Part shown: in pieces, positions 45,153 through 53,311 of the stretch
Numbering within the stretch: position 1 is the stretch's first letter
How the letters are laid out: each line of letters begins with the position of its first letter
Assembly: GCF_042661605.1 (NCBI RefSeq)
Contig: NZ_JBHSWJ010000002.1
Span: 1,178,001-1,242,000 of the forward strand
Reading direction: 5' to 3'
From: Branchiibius cervicis
Lineage (GTDB): Bacteria; Actinomycetota; Actinomycetes; Actinomycetales; Dermatophilaceae
DNA length: 64,000 nt
Notes under the pieces: model-generated
Databases searched by the model: none
Told to the model about the DNA's origin: nothing
The model's input: the letters and a program-made list of their open reading frames with translations, nothing else
Translations under genes and position numbers: made by a program

Positions 45153-46970
45153 TCAGACCTCGAAGGCACCCTCCTCGAGGCGCGCCTTGATCGTGGTCAG
45201 GAAGCGGGCGGCGTCCGCTCCGTCGACGATCCGGTGGTCGTAGGACAGCGCCAGGTAGACCATCGAGCGGATGGCGATGGTCTCGCCACCGTCGGCGTCG
45301 CTTTCCACGACCGGACGCTTGACCACCGCGCCGGTACCCAGGATGCCGACCTGCGGCTGATTGATGATCGGAGTGTCGAACAACGCGCCCCGGCTGCCGG
45401 TGTTGGTCAGCGTGAATGTGCCGCCGCCCAACTCATCCGGAGTGACCTTGTTATCGCGGGTCCGGCTGGCCAGATCGGCGATGCGTCGGGCCAGGCCGGC
45501 GATATTGAGGTCGCCGGCGCTCTGGATGACAGGGACGAACAGGCCCTTGGGCGTGTCGACCGCGATCCCGAGGTTCTCGCTGGCGTGGTAGACGATCGAG
45601 TCGTCTTCAACGCTGGCGTTGAGCACCGGGTAGGCCTTCAGCGCCTCGATCGTGGCCAGCGCGAAGAAGGGCAGGAAGCTGAGTTTGATTCCTTCCCGGC
45701 GCTCGAACTCGGCCTTGCTGCGGTCACGCAACCGGGCGATCTTGGTCACGTCGACCTCGACCACCGTAGTCAGCTGCGCCGACGTCTGCAGCGACTCCAC
45801 CATGCGCGTGGCGATCAGCTTGCGCATCCGGCTCATCTTCTCGGTGGTGCCGCGCTTGGCCGATACCGGAGCGATCCTCGGGGCCGCCGGCGCAGCAGGC
45901 GCGGCCGCGGGGGCCGGCTCCGGGGCAGCAGGTTGGGCAGCAGCCTGCTTCGCGGCTTCCGCCGCGGCCAGGACGTCCTGCTTCCGGATCCGCCCGCCGA
46001 CACCCGATCCGGTGATGGTCGACAGATCGACGTCGTTCTCGGCGGCCAGCTTGCGCACCAGTGGTGTCACGTAGCTCGCCGCGTCGTCAGCGGAGGCCTT
46101 CTCGGGCTGCGAGCCGGCGGCCGTACCGACGGGTTCGGGCTCCTTGGCCGGTTCGGCGGCCGCAGGCTGCGGCTGCTTGACGGGCTCGGGCTCCTGTGCC
46201 GGCTCGGGTTCCTTCGCGGGCTCGGGTTCCTTCGCGGGCTCGGGCTCCTTGGCTTGCTCCGGTTCCTTCGCGGGCTCGGCTTCCTTGGCCGGCTCCGGCG
46301 TCTCCTGAGCGGGTGCCTCCGCGGCGGGCGCGGCGGCGCTGCCTCCGACGATCGCGAGGTCGGCACCGACCGGCACCGTCTCGTCCTCGCTCACCAGGAT
46401 CTTGGTCAACTTGCCCGCGACGGGCGAGGGGATCTCGGTGTCGACCTTGTCGGTGGAGACTTCCAGCAGCGGCTCGTCCACCGCGACGTCGTCACCCTCG
46501 GCCTTCAGCCAACGGGTGATCGTGCCTTCGGTGACCGACTCGCCGAGAGCCGGCATCGTGATCGTCTCACCGCCGGACACCTCTCCGCTCGAGGACGCCT
46601 CAGCCGGTGCGGCCTGCTCCGTCGACGGGGCGGTGGGCTCGGCCTCGGCCTGCGGTTCCGCGGCTGGCTCCTGCGCGGACTCCGTTGACTGCGAGGCGGT
46701 TTCGTCGGGTGCAGCGTCCGCGGGTGCGGCATCGCCGTCACCGACGACGGCGAGGTCGGCGCCGACGGGTACGGTCTCGTCCTCCTCGGCGAGGATCTGT
46801 TGCAAGGTGCCTTCGACCGGAGACGGGATCTCGGTGTCGACCTTGTCGGTGGAGACTTCCAGTAGCGGTTCGTCCACCGCCACGTGATCGCCCACCTGCT
46901 TCAACCAACGGGTCACCGTGCCCTCGGTGACCGACTCTCCCAATGCGGGCATTGTCACGCGTTCAGCCAT
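45153..46970 (-). CDS. sucB: SucB, dihydrolipoamide acyltransferase (2-oxoglutarate dehydrogenase E2)
   Basis: 605 aa. Two lipoyl domains, each with the lipoyl Lys in VSTDKVDTEIPSPV, are joined by Pro/Ala/Glu-rich linkers. The peripheral-subunit-binding domain is YVTPLVRKLAAENDVDLSTITG, and the catalytic domain ends SYDHRIVDGADAARFL (His and Asp). ATG 46970. The second linker contains tandem EPAKEP units. LipB and LipA, 6 kb away, modify such domains. Actinobacterial members often serve both pyruvate and 2-oxoglutarate complexes. Confidence 0.93.
   Translation of the reverse strand: MAERVTMPALGESVTEGTVTRWLKQVGDHVAVDEPLLEVSTDKVDTEIPSPVEGTLQQILAEEDETVPVGADLAVVGDGDAAPADAAPDETASQSTESAQEPAAEPQAEAEPTAPSTEQAAPAEASSSGEVSGGETITMPALGESVTEGTITRWLKAEGDDVAVDEPLLEVSTDKVDTEIPSPVAGKLTKILVSEDETVPVGADLAIVGGSAAAPAAEAPAQETPEPAKEAEPAKEPEQAKEPEPAKEPEPAKEPEPAQEPEPVKQPQPAAAEPAKEPEPVGTAAGSQPEKASADDAASYVTPLVRKLAAENDVDLSTITGSGVGGRIRKQDVLAAAEAAKQAAAQPAAPEPAPAAAPAAPAAPRIAPVSAKRGTTEKMSRMRKLIATRMVESLQTSAQLTTVVEVDVTKIARLRDRSKAEFERREGIKLSFLPFFALATIEALKAYPVLNASVEDDSIVYHASENLGIAVDTPKGLFVPVIQSAGDLNIAGLARRIADLASRTRDNKVTPDELGGGTFTLTNTGSRGALFDTPIINQPQVGILGTGAVVKRPVVESDADGGETIAIRSMVYLALSYDHRIVDGADAARFLTTIKARLEEGAFEV
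46135..46300. repeat. Tandem 18-bp-type repeats coding EPAKEP linker in sucB
   Basis: Repeated gggctcgggttccttcgc-like units encode successive EPAKEP/EPAQEP hexapeptides in the flexible linker between lipoyl domain 2 and the E1/E3-binding domain. Units are imperfect. Confidence 0.7.
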
Positions 46971-47192
46971 GCTTCCCAGTCTCTCCGATCTCTCCCAGCC
47001 CGCGCACGCGGGGTCCGTGACGTGGTCAGTTGGCGACGAGTACGGGTCGGGACCGGGTACGTCCGAACGCCTCGTCGCGTCGCTGTCCGCTTCCCGCGAT
47101 TGTGTCACTGGCGGCGCGCAAATGGCTGGTCCGGCCATGAGGGAGCATGCGAGAGTGGCCCGAAGGCATCCATCCACCGGGAGGTGATCGAG

Positions 47193-47426
47193 GTGGCAAA
47201 GACCCCTCACGCGCACGATGACGATCAAGCCCCACAGGACGCGGACCAGTCTGCGCAGTCTCCGGCAGACGAGGCGAAGCGCAAGTTTCGCGAAGCCCTG
47301 GACCGCAAGCACGCGCACGGCGGCCGTGACGTCAGCGCGGGCGGCTCGGACAGCAAGGTGCACGGGTCGCACCGCGCAGAGACCAGCGGTGCGCAGCAGA
47401 TGTTCCGCCGGAAGTCCGGCGGCTGA
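47193..47426 (+). CDS. DUF5302 small hydrophilic protein
   Basis: 77 aa, rich in Lys, Asp, His and Ala: PADEAKRKFREALDRKHA followed by GSDSKVHGSHRAETSGAQQMFRRKSGG. This is the actinobacterial DUF5302 pattern. GTG 47193 has GGGAGG 7 nt upstream. Divergent from sucB. Function unknown. Confidence 0.8.
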   Translation: MAKTPHAHDDDQAPQDADQSAQSPADEAKRKFREALDRKHAHGGRDVSAGGSDSKVHGSHRAETSGAQQMFRRKSGG

Positions 47427-47462
47427 CCGCAGCGTCCGCGGGGTGCAAGGAACGGCGACGCG

Positions 47463-47849
47463 GTGAGCGTCTACATCGACGACGCCTTCATCGATGCCAC
47501 CGTGGGCAGCGCCGATCGTCGGTTCCGCTCACGCTGGTGCCATCTGGTCGCGGACAGCAGCGAGGAGTTGCTGCAGTTCGCCGAGCGGTTGGGCATCGAT
47601 CAACGGTGGCTGCAACGCCGCGGTGAGCCCGGCGAGCATTTCGACCTGCCCGAACCGCGGCGGGAGCACGCCGTGCAGTACGGCGCGATCGAGATCTCCT
47701 GGCGCGAGAGTGTTGCGTTGGTGCGGGCGCACCGGGCCGGCGAGGCGTTCGACCTCGCCGGCCTTCGCGCCTCCGCTCAGCGGGCCAGTGATTCCGCGAG
47801 CGCCACCACGGTGCGTACGCCGTGGCCGGTGCCGCCGGCCGGGGTGTAG
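47463..47849 (+). CDS. DUF4031 protein
   Basis: 128 aa. SVYIDDAFIDATVGSADRRF, WCHLVADSSEELLQFAERLGI and HFDLPEPRREHAVQYGAIEISW are the DUF4031 core. Function unknown. The gene lies 36 bp after DUF5302. Its 3' end overlaps the convergent pepA by 73 bp; the last 25 or so residues (PWPVPPAGV) are low-quality sequence and may be read-through. Confidence 0.8.
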   Translation: MSVYIDDAFIDATVGSADRRFRSRWCHLVADSSEELLQFAERLGIDQRWLQRRGEPGEHFDLPEPRREHAVQYGAIEISWRESVALVRAHRAGEAFDLAGLRASAQRASDSASATTVRTPWPVPPAGV

Positions 47850-49273
47850 CCGTAGGGCGACTTGTCGTTGAACGACGGCCCGGCGATGTCCAGGTGCGCC
47901 CAGGGGATCTGGGTACCGCTCACCTCGCCGACGAATTCCTGCAGGAACAATGCAGCGGTGATCGCCCCGCCCCAGCGCTCGCCGGTGTGCTTGACGTCGG
48001 CGATCTGGGAGTCCAGCGACGGCCGCAGCTCCTGCAGCAACGGCATCGGCCACATGTCCTCGCCGGTGGTCTTGGCGGCTTCGATGACCTGGTCGACGAT
48101 TTCCTCGGTGTTGCCGATGACCGCCGTGGTGCGGCCGCCGAGTGCCACCATCGCCGCACCGGTGAGGGTGGCCACGTCCAGCATCAGGTCCGGCTTCACG
48201 GTAGATCCGATGGCGAGACCGTCGGCCATGACCAGGCGCCCTTCGGCGTCGGTGTTGATGATTTCGACGGTCTTGCCGTTCGGCATCGTGACCACGTCGC
48301 TCGGACGCTGCGCATCGGCGCCGGTCATGTTCTCGGCGAGACACAGGTAGGTGGTCACGGCGATCGGAAGCCCGAGCGCGGCGATCGCGCCCGTCGCGGC
48401 GGCGACCGCGGCCGCACCGGCCATGTCACTCTTCATCGTCAGCATCCCGTCGGCCGGCTTCAAGCACAGACCGCCGGAGTCGAACGTGATCCCCTTCCCG
48501 ACCAGGACGATGCTCGCCTTGGCGCGGGCCGGTTTGTAGGTCAACGTGACCAGACGCGGCGGGCGGGCCGAACCCCGACCGACCCCGATCAGGCCACCGC
48601 ACTGCTGCCGCTCCAGCGCCTTCTCGTCGGCCACCCGGACGGCGACCTTGGTCCCGGTGAAGTGCTTGCGTGCCTCCGCGGCGAACGAGGCCGGGTAGAG
48701 GTCCAGCGGGGGAGTGTTGACCAGATCCCGTGCCCAGCTCACCTGCTCGGCCACTGCCGTGGCCCGTGCCAACACCTTGCGCGCAGCAGCACTCTTGGCG
48801 TCCGCGGTGACCACCGTGAGCCGTCCGACAGGCGCCTTGGCGTCCTTGCTCTTGTACGTCGTGAACGAGTAAGCGCCGAACAGTGCGCCTTCGGTGGTGG
48901 CAGCCAGCAACGCGGGCGTGGCGGTCGGGAAGAGCAGGGCAGCGTTCGACGTACCGGCCAGCGCGCGCGAGGCGGAACCCGCCGCGCGACGCACTGATTC
49001 GGCGTCCTCGTCCCCGGGAGCAGAGCTCAGTCCGCTACCGACCACCAGCACGAGGGCGTCGGTGCCGGGGACGCCGGTGACCTTGATGACCTCGTCGGCA
49101 GCGCCGGAGGCGCCGACGGCACTGAGGTACTCATCGACGTACGTCACGGCATCCGCGGAGAGCCATTCGACGGGAATGACGCGCGCACCCGTGTCCTGCT
49201 TGTGGGACAGGACTGCCAGGGTCGCGACGGCCGGTCGGGCGGGGATGCGATCGGACAGGCTGATCGAGGTCAT
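47777..49273 (-). CDS. pepA: PepA, leucyl aminopeptidase (M17)
   Basis: 498 aa cytoplasmic di-zinc exopeptidase. VGKGITFDSGGLCLKPADGM (Lys and Asp ligands), MKSDMAGAAAVAAA and the signature NTDAEGRLVMADGLA are present in the C-terminal catalytic domain; the N-terminal domain is divergent as usual. ATG 49273 (MTSISLSDRIPARPAVA). Divergent from gcvT. Confidence 0.95.
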   Translation of the reverse strand: MTSISLSDRIPARPAVATLAVLSHKQDTGARVIPVEWLSADAVTYVDEYLSAVGASGAADEVIKVTGVPGTDALVLVVGSGLSSAPGDEDAESVRRAAGSASRALAGTSNAALLFPTATPALLAATTEGALFGAYSFTTYKSKDAKAPVGRLTVVTADAKSAAARKVLARATAVAEQVSWARDLVNTPPLDLYPASFAAEARKHFTGTKVAVRVADEKALERQQCGGLIGVGRGSARPPRLVTLTYKPARAKASIVLVGKGITFDSGGLCLKPADGMLTMKSDMAGAAAVAAATGAIAALGLPIAVTTYLCLAENMTGADAQRPSDVVTMPNGKTVEIINTDAEGRLVMADGLAIGSTVKPDLMLDVATLTGAAMVALGGRTTAVIGNTEEIVDQVIEAAKTTGEDMWPMPLLQELRPSLDSQIADVKHTGERWGGAITAALFLQEFVGEVSGTQIPWAHLDIAGPSFNDKSPYGYTPAGGTGHGVRTVVALAESLAR

Positions 49274-49370
49274 GAAGCGATTCCTTCGCGTCGTCGGTTG
49301 CTTCGGGTCGCCGCGCGGGTTTGCGGCACTCCCGGTAAAGATACGCCGCGGGCTTCGATACCGTTCGGGC

Positions 49371-50467
49371 ATGACTCTCGCGACTTCTCCCCTGCATGAC
49401 CGCCACGTCGCTCTGGGCGCCAAGATGGCCGACTTCGGCGGGTGGGAGATGCCCATCGAGTACCCCGGTGGCGGCGTCCTGCGTGAGCACCAGGCGGTCC
49501 GCGAGAGGGTCGGTCTGTTCGACGTCAGTCACCTGGGCAAGGCCCGGGTCGCAGGACAGGGCGCCGCCGACTTCGTGAACGAGTGCTTCACCAACGACCT
49601 GCGGAAGGTCGCGCCGCCCAAGGCGCAGTACACGATGTGCTGCGACGACGCGAGTGGCGGTGTGGTGGACGACCTGATCCAGTACTTCGAGGCCGAGGAC
49701 GACATCTTCCTGGTGCCCAACGCCGCCAATACCGCAGAAGTGGTCTCTCGGCTGAAAGCTGCTGCGCCGGAGGGTATTTCGATCACCAACCTGCACACCG
49801 ACTACGGCATCATCGCGGTCCAGGGACCAAAGAGCGCCGAGGTGGTTGCCGCGCTCGGGCTGCCGACCGACCTGGACTACATGTCCTTCGCCCGTGCCGA
49901 ATGGGATGGGCGCGAGGTCATCGTGTTGCGGTCGGGTTACACGGGGAGAAGGGCTTCGAGCTGGTGCCGCGCTGGGACGACACCCCCGCGCTGTGGGATG
50001 CGCTCGTCGAGGCGATGGCACCGTTCGACGGGCTTCCCTGCGGGCTCGGCGCCCGGGACACGTTGCGCACCGAGATGGGCTACCCGCTGCACGGCAACGA
50101 CTTGTCGATGGACATCACTCCGAACATGGCGCGCGCCGGCTGGGCCGTGGGCTGGAAGAAGGACGCCTTCTGGGGCAAGGAAGCGCTCGAGGCGCAGAAG
50201 GCCCGTAAGGACTACCGGCTGACCTGGGGGCTGCTGGCGACCGGGCGGGGTATCCCGCGAGCGCACTGTGCGGTGCTGGGCGCCGACGGCCAGCAGATCG
50301 GCGAGGTCACCTCGGGCACGATGTCGCCGACGCTGAAGCAGGGGATCGCCCTGGCCCTGCTCGACCGCGGGGTGGCCGAGGGCGATGAGGTGAGCATCGA
50401 CGTACGCGGAAGGTCGTTGCCGGCGAAGGTCGTGAAGCCGCCGTTCGTGCAGACCCACATCAGTTGA
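49371..50467 (+). pseudogene. gcvT: GcvT, glycine cleavage T protein (aminomethyltransferase), frame-broken
   Basis: Tetrahydrofolate-dependent aminomethyltransferase of the glycine cleavage system. PLHDRHVALGAKMADFGGWEMPIEYPGG, VGLFDVSHLGKARV, QYTMCCDDASGGVVDDLI and YGIIAVQGPKSAEV are followed, after a break in SGYTGE, by EKGFELVPRWDD, PCGLGARDTLRTEMGYPLHGND and GEVTSGTMSPTLKQGIAL. The G run at 49943-49946 lacks one G, giving about 365 aa when restored. All motifs are intact, so a sequencing deletion is likely. gcvH/gcvP are not in the window. Confidence 0.88.
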
Positions 50468-50498
50468 GTCGTCCAGCCGCGGACTGCACCCACGCCGC

Positions 50499-51488
50499 TC
50501 AGCGCACGCTGACCGTCGCCGATCCGGCCGGGACGAGCTGGCCGATCACCGGGTAGCCGGGCAGCTCGCCGGCCACCAGCAGCCCGCCCGAGGTCTGGGC
50601 ATCGGCCAGCAGCACCAGCTCGTCCTCGTCCACCTGCGAGTCAAGGTGCGGGCGCACCCAGTCCAGGTTGCGCCGGCTGCCCCCGGGGACGAAGCCGGCG
50701 GCGTACGACGAGCGGACCGGGTCGAGATAGGGCACGGCGTCCGACTCGATCACCGCCGAAACCCCGCTGGCCCGGCACAGTTTGAACAGGTGACCCAGCA
50801 GGCCGAAACCGGTGACGTCGGTCGCGCACACCGCGCCGGCGTCGAGCGCCGCCCGGGAAGCGTCCCGGTTCAGCGTCGTCATCACTTCGATCGCCTCCGG
50901 GAACACCTCGCCCGTGGCTTTGTGCCGGTTGTTGAGGACACCGAGTCCGAGCGGCTTGGTGAGCGTCAGCGGCAAACCGGCAGCGCCGGAATCGTTGCGC
51001 AACAGGCGTTCCGGGTCGGCGATACCGGTCACGGCCAGACCGTACTTGGGTTCGGGGTCGTCGATGCTGTGCCCGCCGGCCAGGTAGCAGCCCGCCTCCC
51101 GCGCCACGTCGGCGCCACCGCGCAGCACATCGGCAGCCAGGTCGAAGGGGATCTTGTCGCGCGGCCAGGCCAGCAGGTTGACCGCTGCCAGCGGTTCGCC
51201 GCCCATCGCGTAGACATCCGACAGCGCGTTCGCCGCCGCGATCCGGCCCCAGTCGTACGGATCGTCGACCACCGGGGTGAAGAAGTCGGTCGTCACCACC
51301 AGCGCCCGCCGGTCGTCCAGCCGCACCACCGCAGCGTCGTCACCATGCTCGACCCCCACCAGGAGATCGTCTCCGGCCGGCGGGACGAGGGCGCCGAGCA
51401 CCCGCTCGAGTTCTCCGGGCGGGACCTTGCAGGCGCAACCGCCGCCGGCGGCGTACTGGGTCAATCGTGAAGGGTCGGTAGTGGTCAC
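50499..51488 (-). CDS. selD: SelD, selenophosphate synthase
   Basis: 329 aa. Makes selenophosphate from selenide and ATP for SelA. The glycine-rich start has Cys at the catalytic position (GGGCACKVPPGEL), so this copy is not itself a selenoprotein. DDAAVVRLDDRRALVVTTDFFTPVVDDPYDWGRIAAANALSDVYAMGG and the late ATP-site TDVTGFGLLGHLFKL are diagnostic. Last gene of the minus-strand selD-nrfD-fdhB-fdhA cluster in order of transcription, 4 bp after nrfD. Confidence 0.95.
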   Translation of the reverse strand: MTTTDPSRLTQYAAGGGCACKVPPGELERVLGALVPPAGDDLLVGVEHGDDAAVVRLDDRRALVVTTDFFTPVVDDPYDWGRIAAANALSDVYAMGGEPLAAVNLLAWPRDKIPFDLAADVLRGGADVAREAGCYLAGGHSIDDPEPKYGLAVTGIADPERLLRNDSGAAGLPLTLTKPLGLGVLNNRHKATGEVFPEAIEVMTTLNRDASRAALDAGAVCATDVTGFGLLGHLFKLCRASGVSAVIESDAVPYLDPVRSSYAAGFVPGGSRRNLDWVRPHLDSQVDEDELVLLADAQTSGGLLVAGELPGYPVIGQLVPAGSATVSVR

Positions 51489-51492
51489 CGGC

Positions 51493-52428
51493 TTATTGTG
51501 CGACGGCGGCCTGGGCCGCTTGCCGTGCGCGCACCCGTTCGCGTTGCGGCACCACGGTGTACTTGGGGTCGTTCGCCGAGGCCATGCCCGCTTCGAAGAT
51601 GCCGAACCGGGTCAGCAGTGACGCCGCCACGCATGCGCCGCCGGCGATCGCCGAGGCGACCCGGGAACGACGCCCCAGCAACAACGTGGCACCGGCAGCG
51701 ACAGCGGTGGTGGCCCGCGCCGTCTTCATGAAGAACCCGGGTCGCCCCTGTTGGTAGGGCTCGGCCACCATGCCGAGCCGGCGGACCAGGCTCTCGGCGG
51801 CGGCGATCTCCACGGCAGCTCCGGCGATCAACATGCGTCGGGCCGGTGCGGCCTGCGCGACCGGGGTGAAGACCATCGCCAGGCCACCGGCCGCGGTTGC
51901 CCCCGAGCCGCCGAAGATGAAGGGCATCTCGCGGTAGGCCTCGTGCCACGCCGGTACTGCCGTGTTGCAGATCAGGGCGCCGGTGTAGGTAGCCAGCGCG
52001 GGACCGAAGACCGCTGCGCCCACGCCGCTCAGGCGTTCGACACCCGGCAGCCATCCCGTCACCTGGCAGGCTGCAGCGGCCGAGGACAGCGTCGCGAACG
52101 GCGCGAGGATGAACGAGCCCACCGATAGCGGCGAGGTGGGCTTGAAGACCCGCAACATGTTCAGGAAGCGCTCCGGCCGGCCCAGGTCGTGGATCAGCGC
52201 GATGGTGCCCACCCCGGCGCCCGAGGCGGCCGCCAGCCGCGCGACTCGGGCGAGGGCAGGGCGCCCGGTCAGCGCCGCCCCTTCGGCCAGGACGGCGGAG
52301 GCACCGGCGAGCCCGCCGACGAACAGGTAGAGCGGTACGTCGGGTGTCTTCCACGTGGGTTGCTTGATGATGGGGCGGCCGTAGTAGGAGTCGAATTCGG
52401 CTCCCGGGACCATTGCTTGTTCCTTCAT
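51493..52428 (-). CDS. NrfD-type membrane subunit of formate dehydrogenase
   Basis: 311 aa polytopic protein (about eight helices). DSYYGRPIIKQPTWKTPDVPLYLFVGGLAGASA is the typical N-terminus; ALIHDLGRPERFLNMLRVFKPTSPLSVGSFIL carries the quinone-site-type His-Asp. It lacks haem-binding FdnI features, so electrons probably pass from FdhB to the quinone pool through this NrfD/PsrC-like anchor. Overlaps fdhB by 4 bp. Confidence 0.9.
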   Translation of the reverse strand: MKEQAMVPGAEFDSYYGRPIIKQPTWKTPDVPLYLFVGGLAGASAVLAEGAALTGRPALARVARLAAASGAGVGTIALIHDLGRPERFLNMLRVFKPTSPLSVGSFILAPFATLSSAAAACQVTGWLPGVERLSGVGAAVFGPALATYTGALICNTAVPAWHEAYREMPFIFGGSGATAAGGLAMVFTPVAQAAPARRMLIAGAAVEIAAAESLVRRLGMVAEPYQQGRPGFFMKTARATTAVAAGATLLLGRRSRVASAIAGGACVAASLLTRFGIFEAGMASANDPKYTVVPQRERVRARQAAQAAVAQ

Positions 52429-53309
52429 CGGCGCCCCACGAAGGAGGCGACGCCGACGCCGACCAGGGTGGCCGCCGCGGCACCCACGTGCCGCCAGATG
52501 GAGCCCAGATCGCGCGTTGTCACGACCGGGTCCGGCGGCAGGCCGTAAACCTCAGGTTCGTCCAGCAGCAGGAAGAACGCCCCATCTCCGCCCACCCCGT
52601 CGGTGGGATCGGCGCCGTACAGACGCGCCTGCGTGACTCCCTCGGCGTGCAGGTCCGCCACCCGCGTTGCCGCCCGTTCGCGCAGTTCGGACAGATCGCC
52701 GAACTGGATGGACTGGGTGGGGCAGGCCTGGGCGCAGGCCGGCGTCCGGTCGGCCTTGAGCCGGTCGTAGCACAGCGTGCATTTGAATGCTCGCCCGTCG
52801 CCCGGGCGGATGTCGATCACGCCGTAGGGGCACGCCGGAACGCAGTACCCGCACCCGTTGCACACATCCGGCTGAACCACCACGGTGCCGAACTCGGTGC
52901 GAAAGAGCGCGCCGGTCGGGCACACGTCAAGACAGGCGGCGTGCGTGCAGTGCTTACACACGTCCGAGGACATCAACCAGCGCACTTCGCCCGGATCGCC
53001 TTGCGGCTCAGGCGGACCCACGACCGGCATTCCGAGATCCACTGCAGGCGGCGATGGGGGCTCGGTCTGCTCGACGAACGCCACGTGCCGCCAGGTCGAT
53101 GCGCCGAGTGCCACGGTGTTGTCGTAGGACATGCCGGTCATCGCCAGCCCGTCCTCGGGGACGGCGTTCCACTCCTTGCACGCCACCTCACACGCCTTGC
53201 ACCCGATGCAGATCGAGGTATCGGTGAAGAAGCCCTTGCGCGGCGGATGCCCGTCGTACCCCGCGTCACCCGCCGGGTCGTCGAGGGGTCCGGACAGCGA
53301 ATGGTTCAC
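52425..53309 (-). CDS. fdhB: FdhB, four-[4Fe-4S] electron-transfer subunit of formate dehydrogenase
   Basis: 294 aa ferredoxin-type protein. Four cysteine clusters: CIGCKACEVACKEWN, CKHCTHAACLDVCP, CNGCGYCVPACPYG and CTLCYDRLKADRTPACAQACP. A C-terminal hydrophobic segment (HVGAAAATLVGVGVASFVG) may anchor it. GTG 53309, 2 bp after the fdhA stop. Confidence 0.93.
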   Translation of the reverse strand: MNHSLSGPLDDPAGDAGYDGHPPRKGFFTDTSICIGCKACEVACKEWNAVPEDGLAMTGMSYDNTVALGASTWRHVAFVEQTEPPSPPAVDLGMPVVGPPEPQGDPGEVRWLMSSDVCKHCTHAACLDVCPTGALFRTEFGTVVVQPDVCNGCGYCVPACPYGVIDIRPGDGRAFKCTLCYDRLKADRTPACAQACPTQSIQFGDLSELRERAATRVADLHAEGVTQARLYGADPTDGVGGDGAFFLLLDEPEVYGLPPDPVVTTRDLGSIWRHVGAAAATLVGVGVASFVGRR

Positions 53310-53311
53310 GG

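Noticed and set aside
50499..51488. SelD as a second selenoprotein
   Set aside because: The catalytic position is an ordinary Cys codon in GGGCACK; no in-frame UGA.
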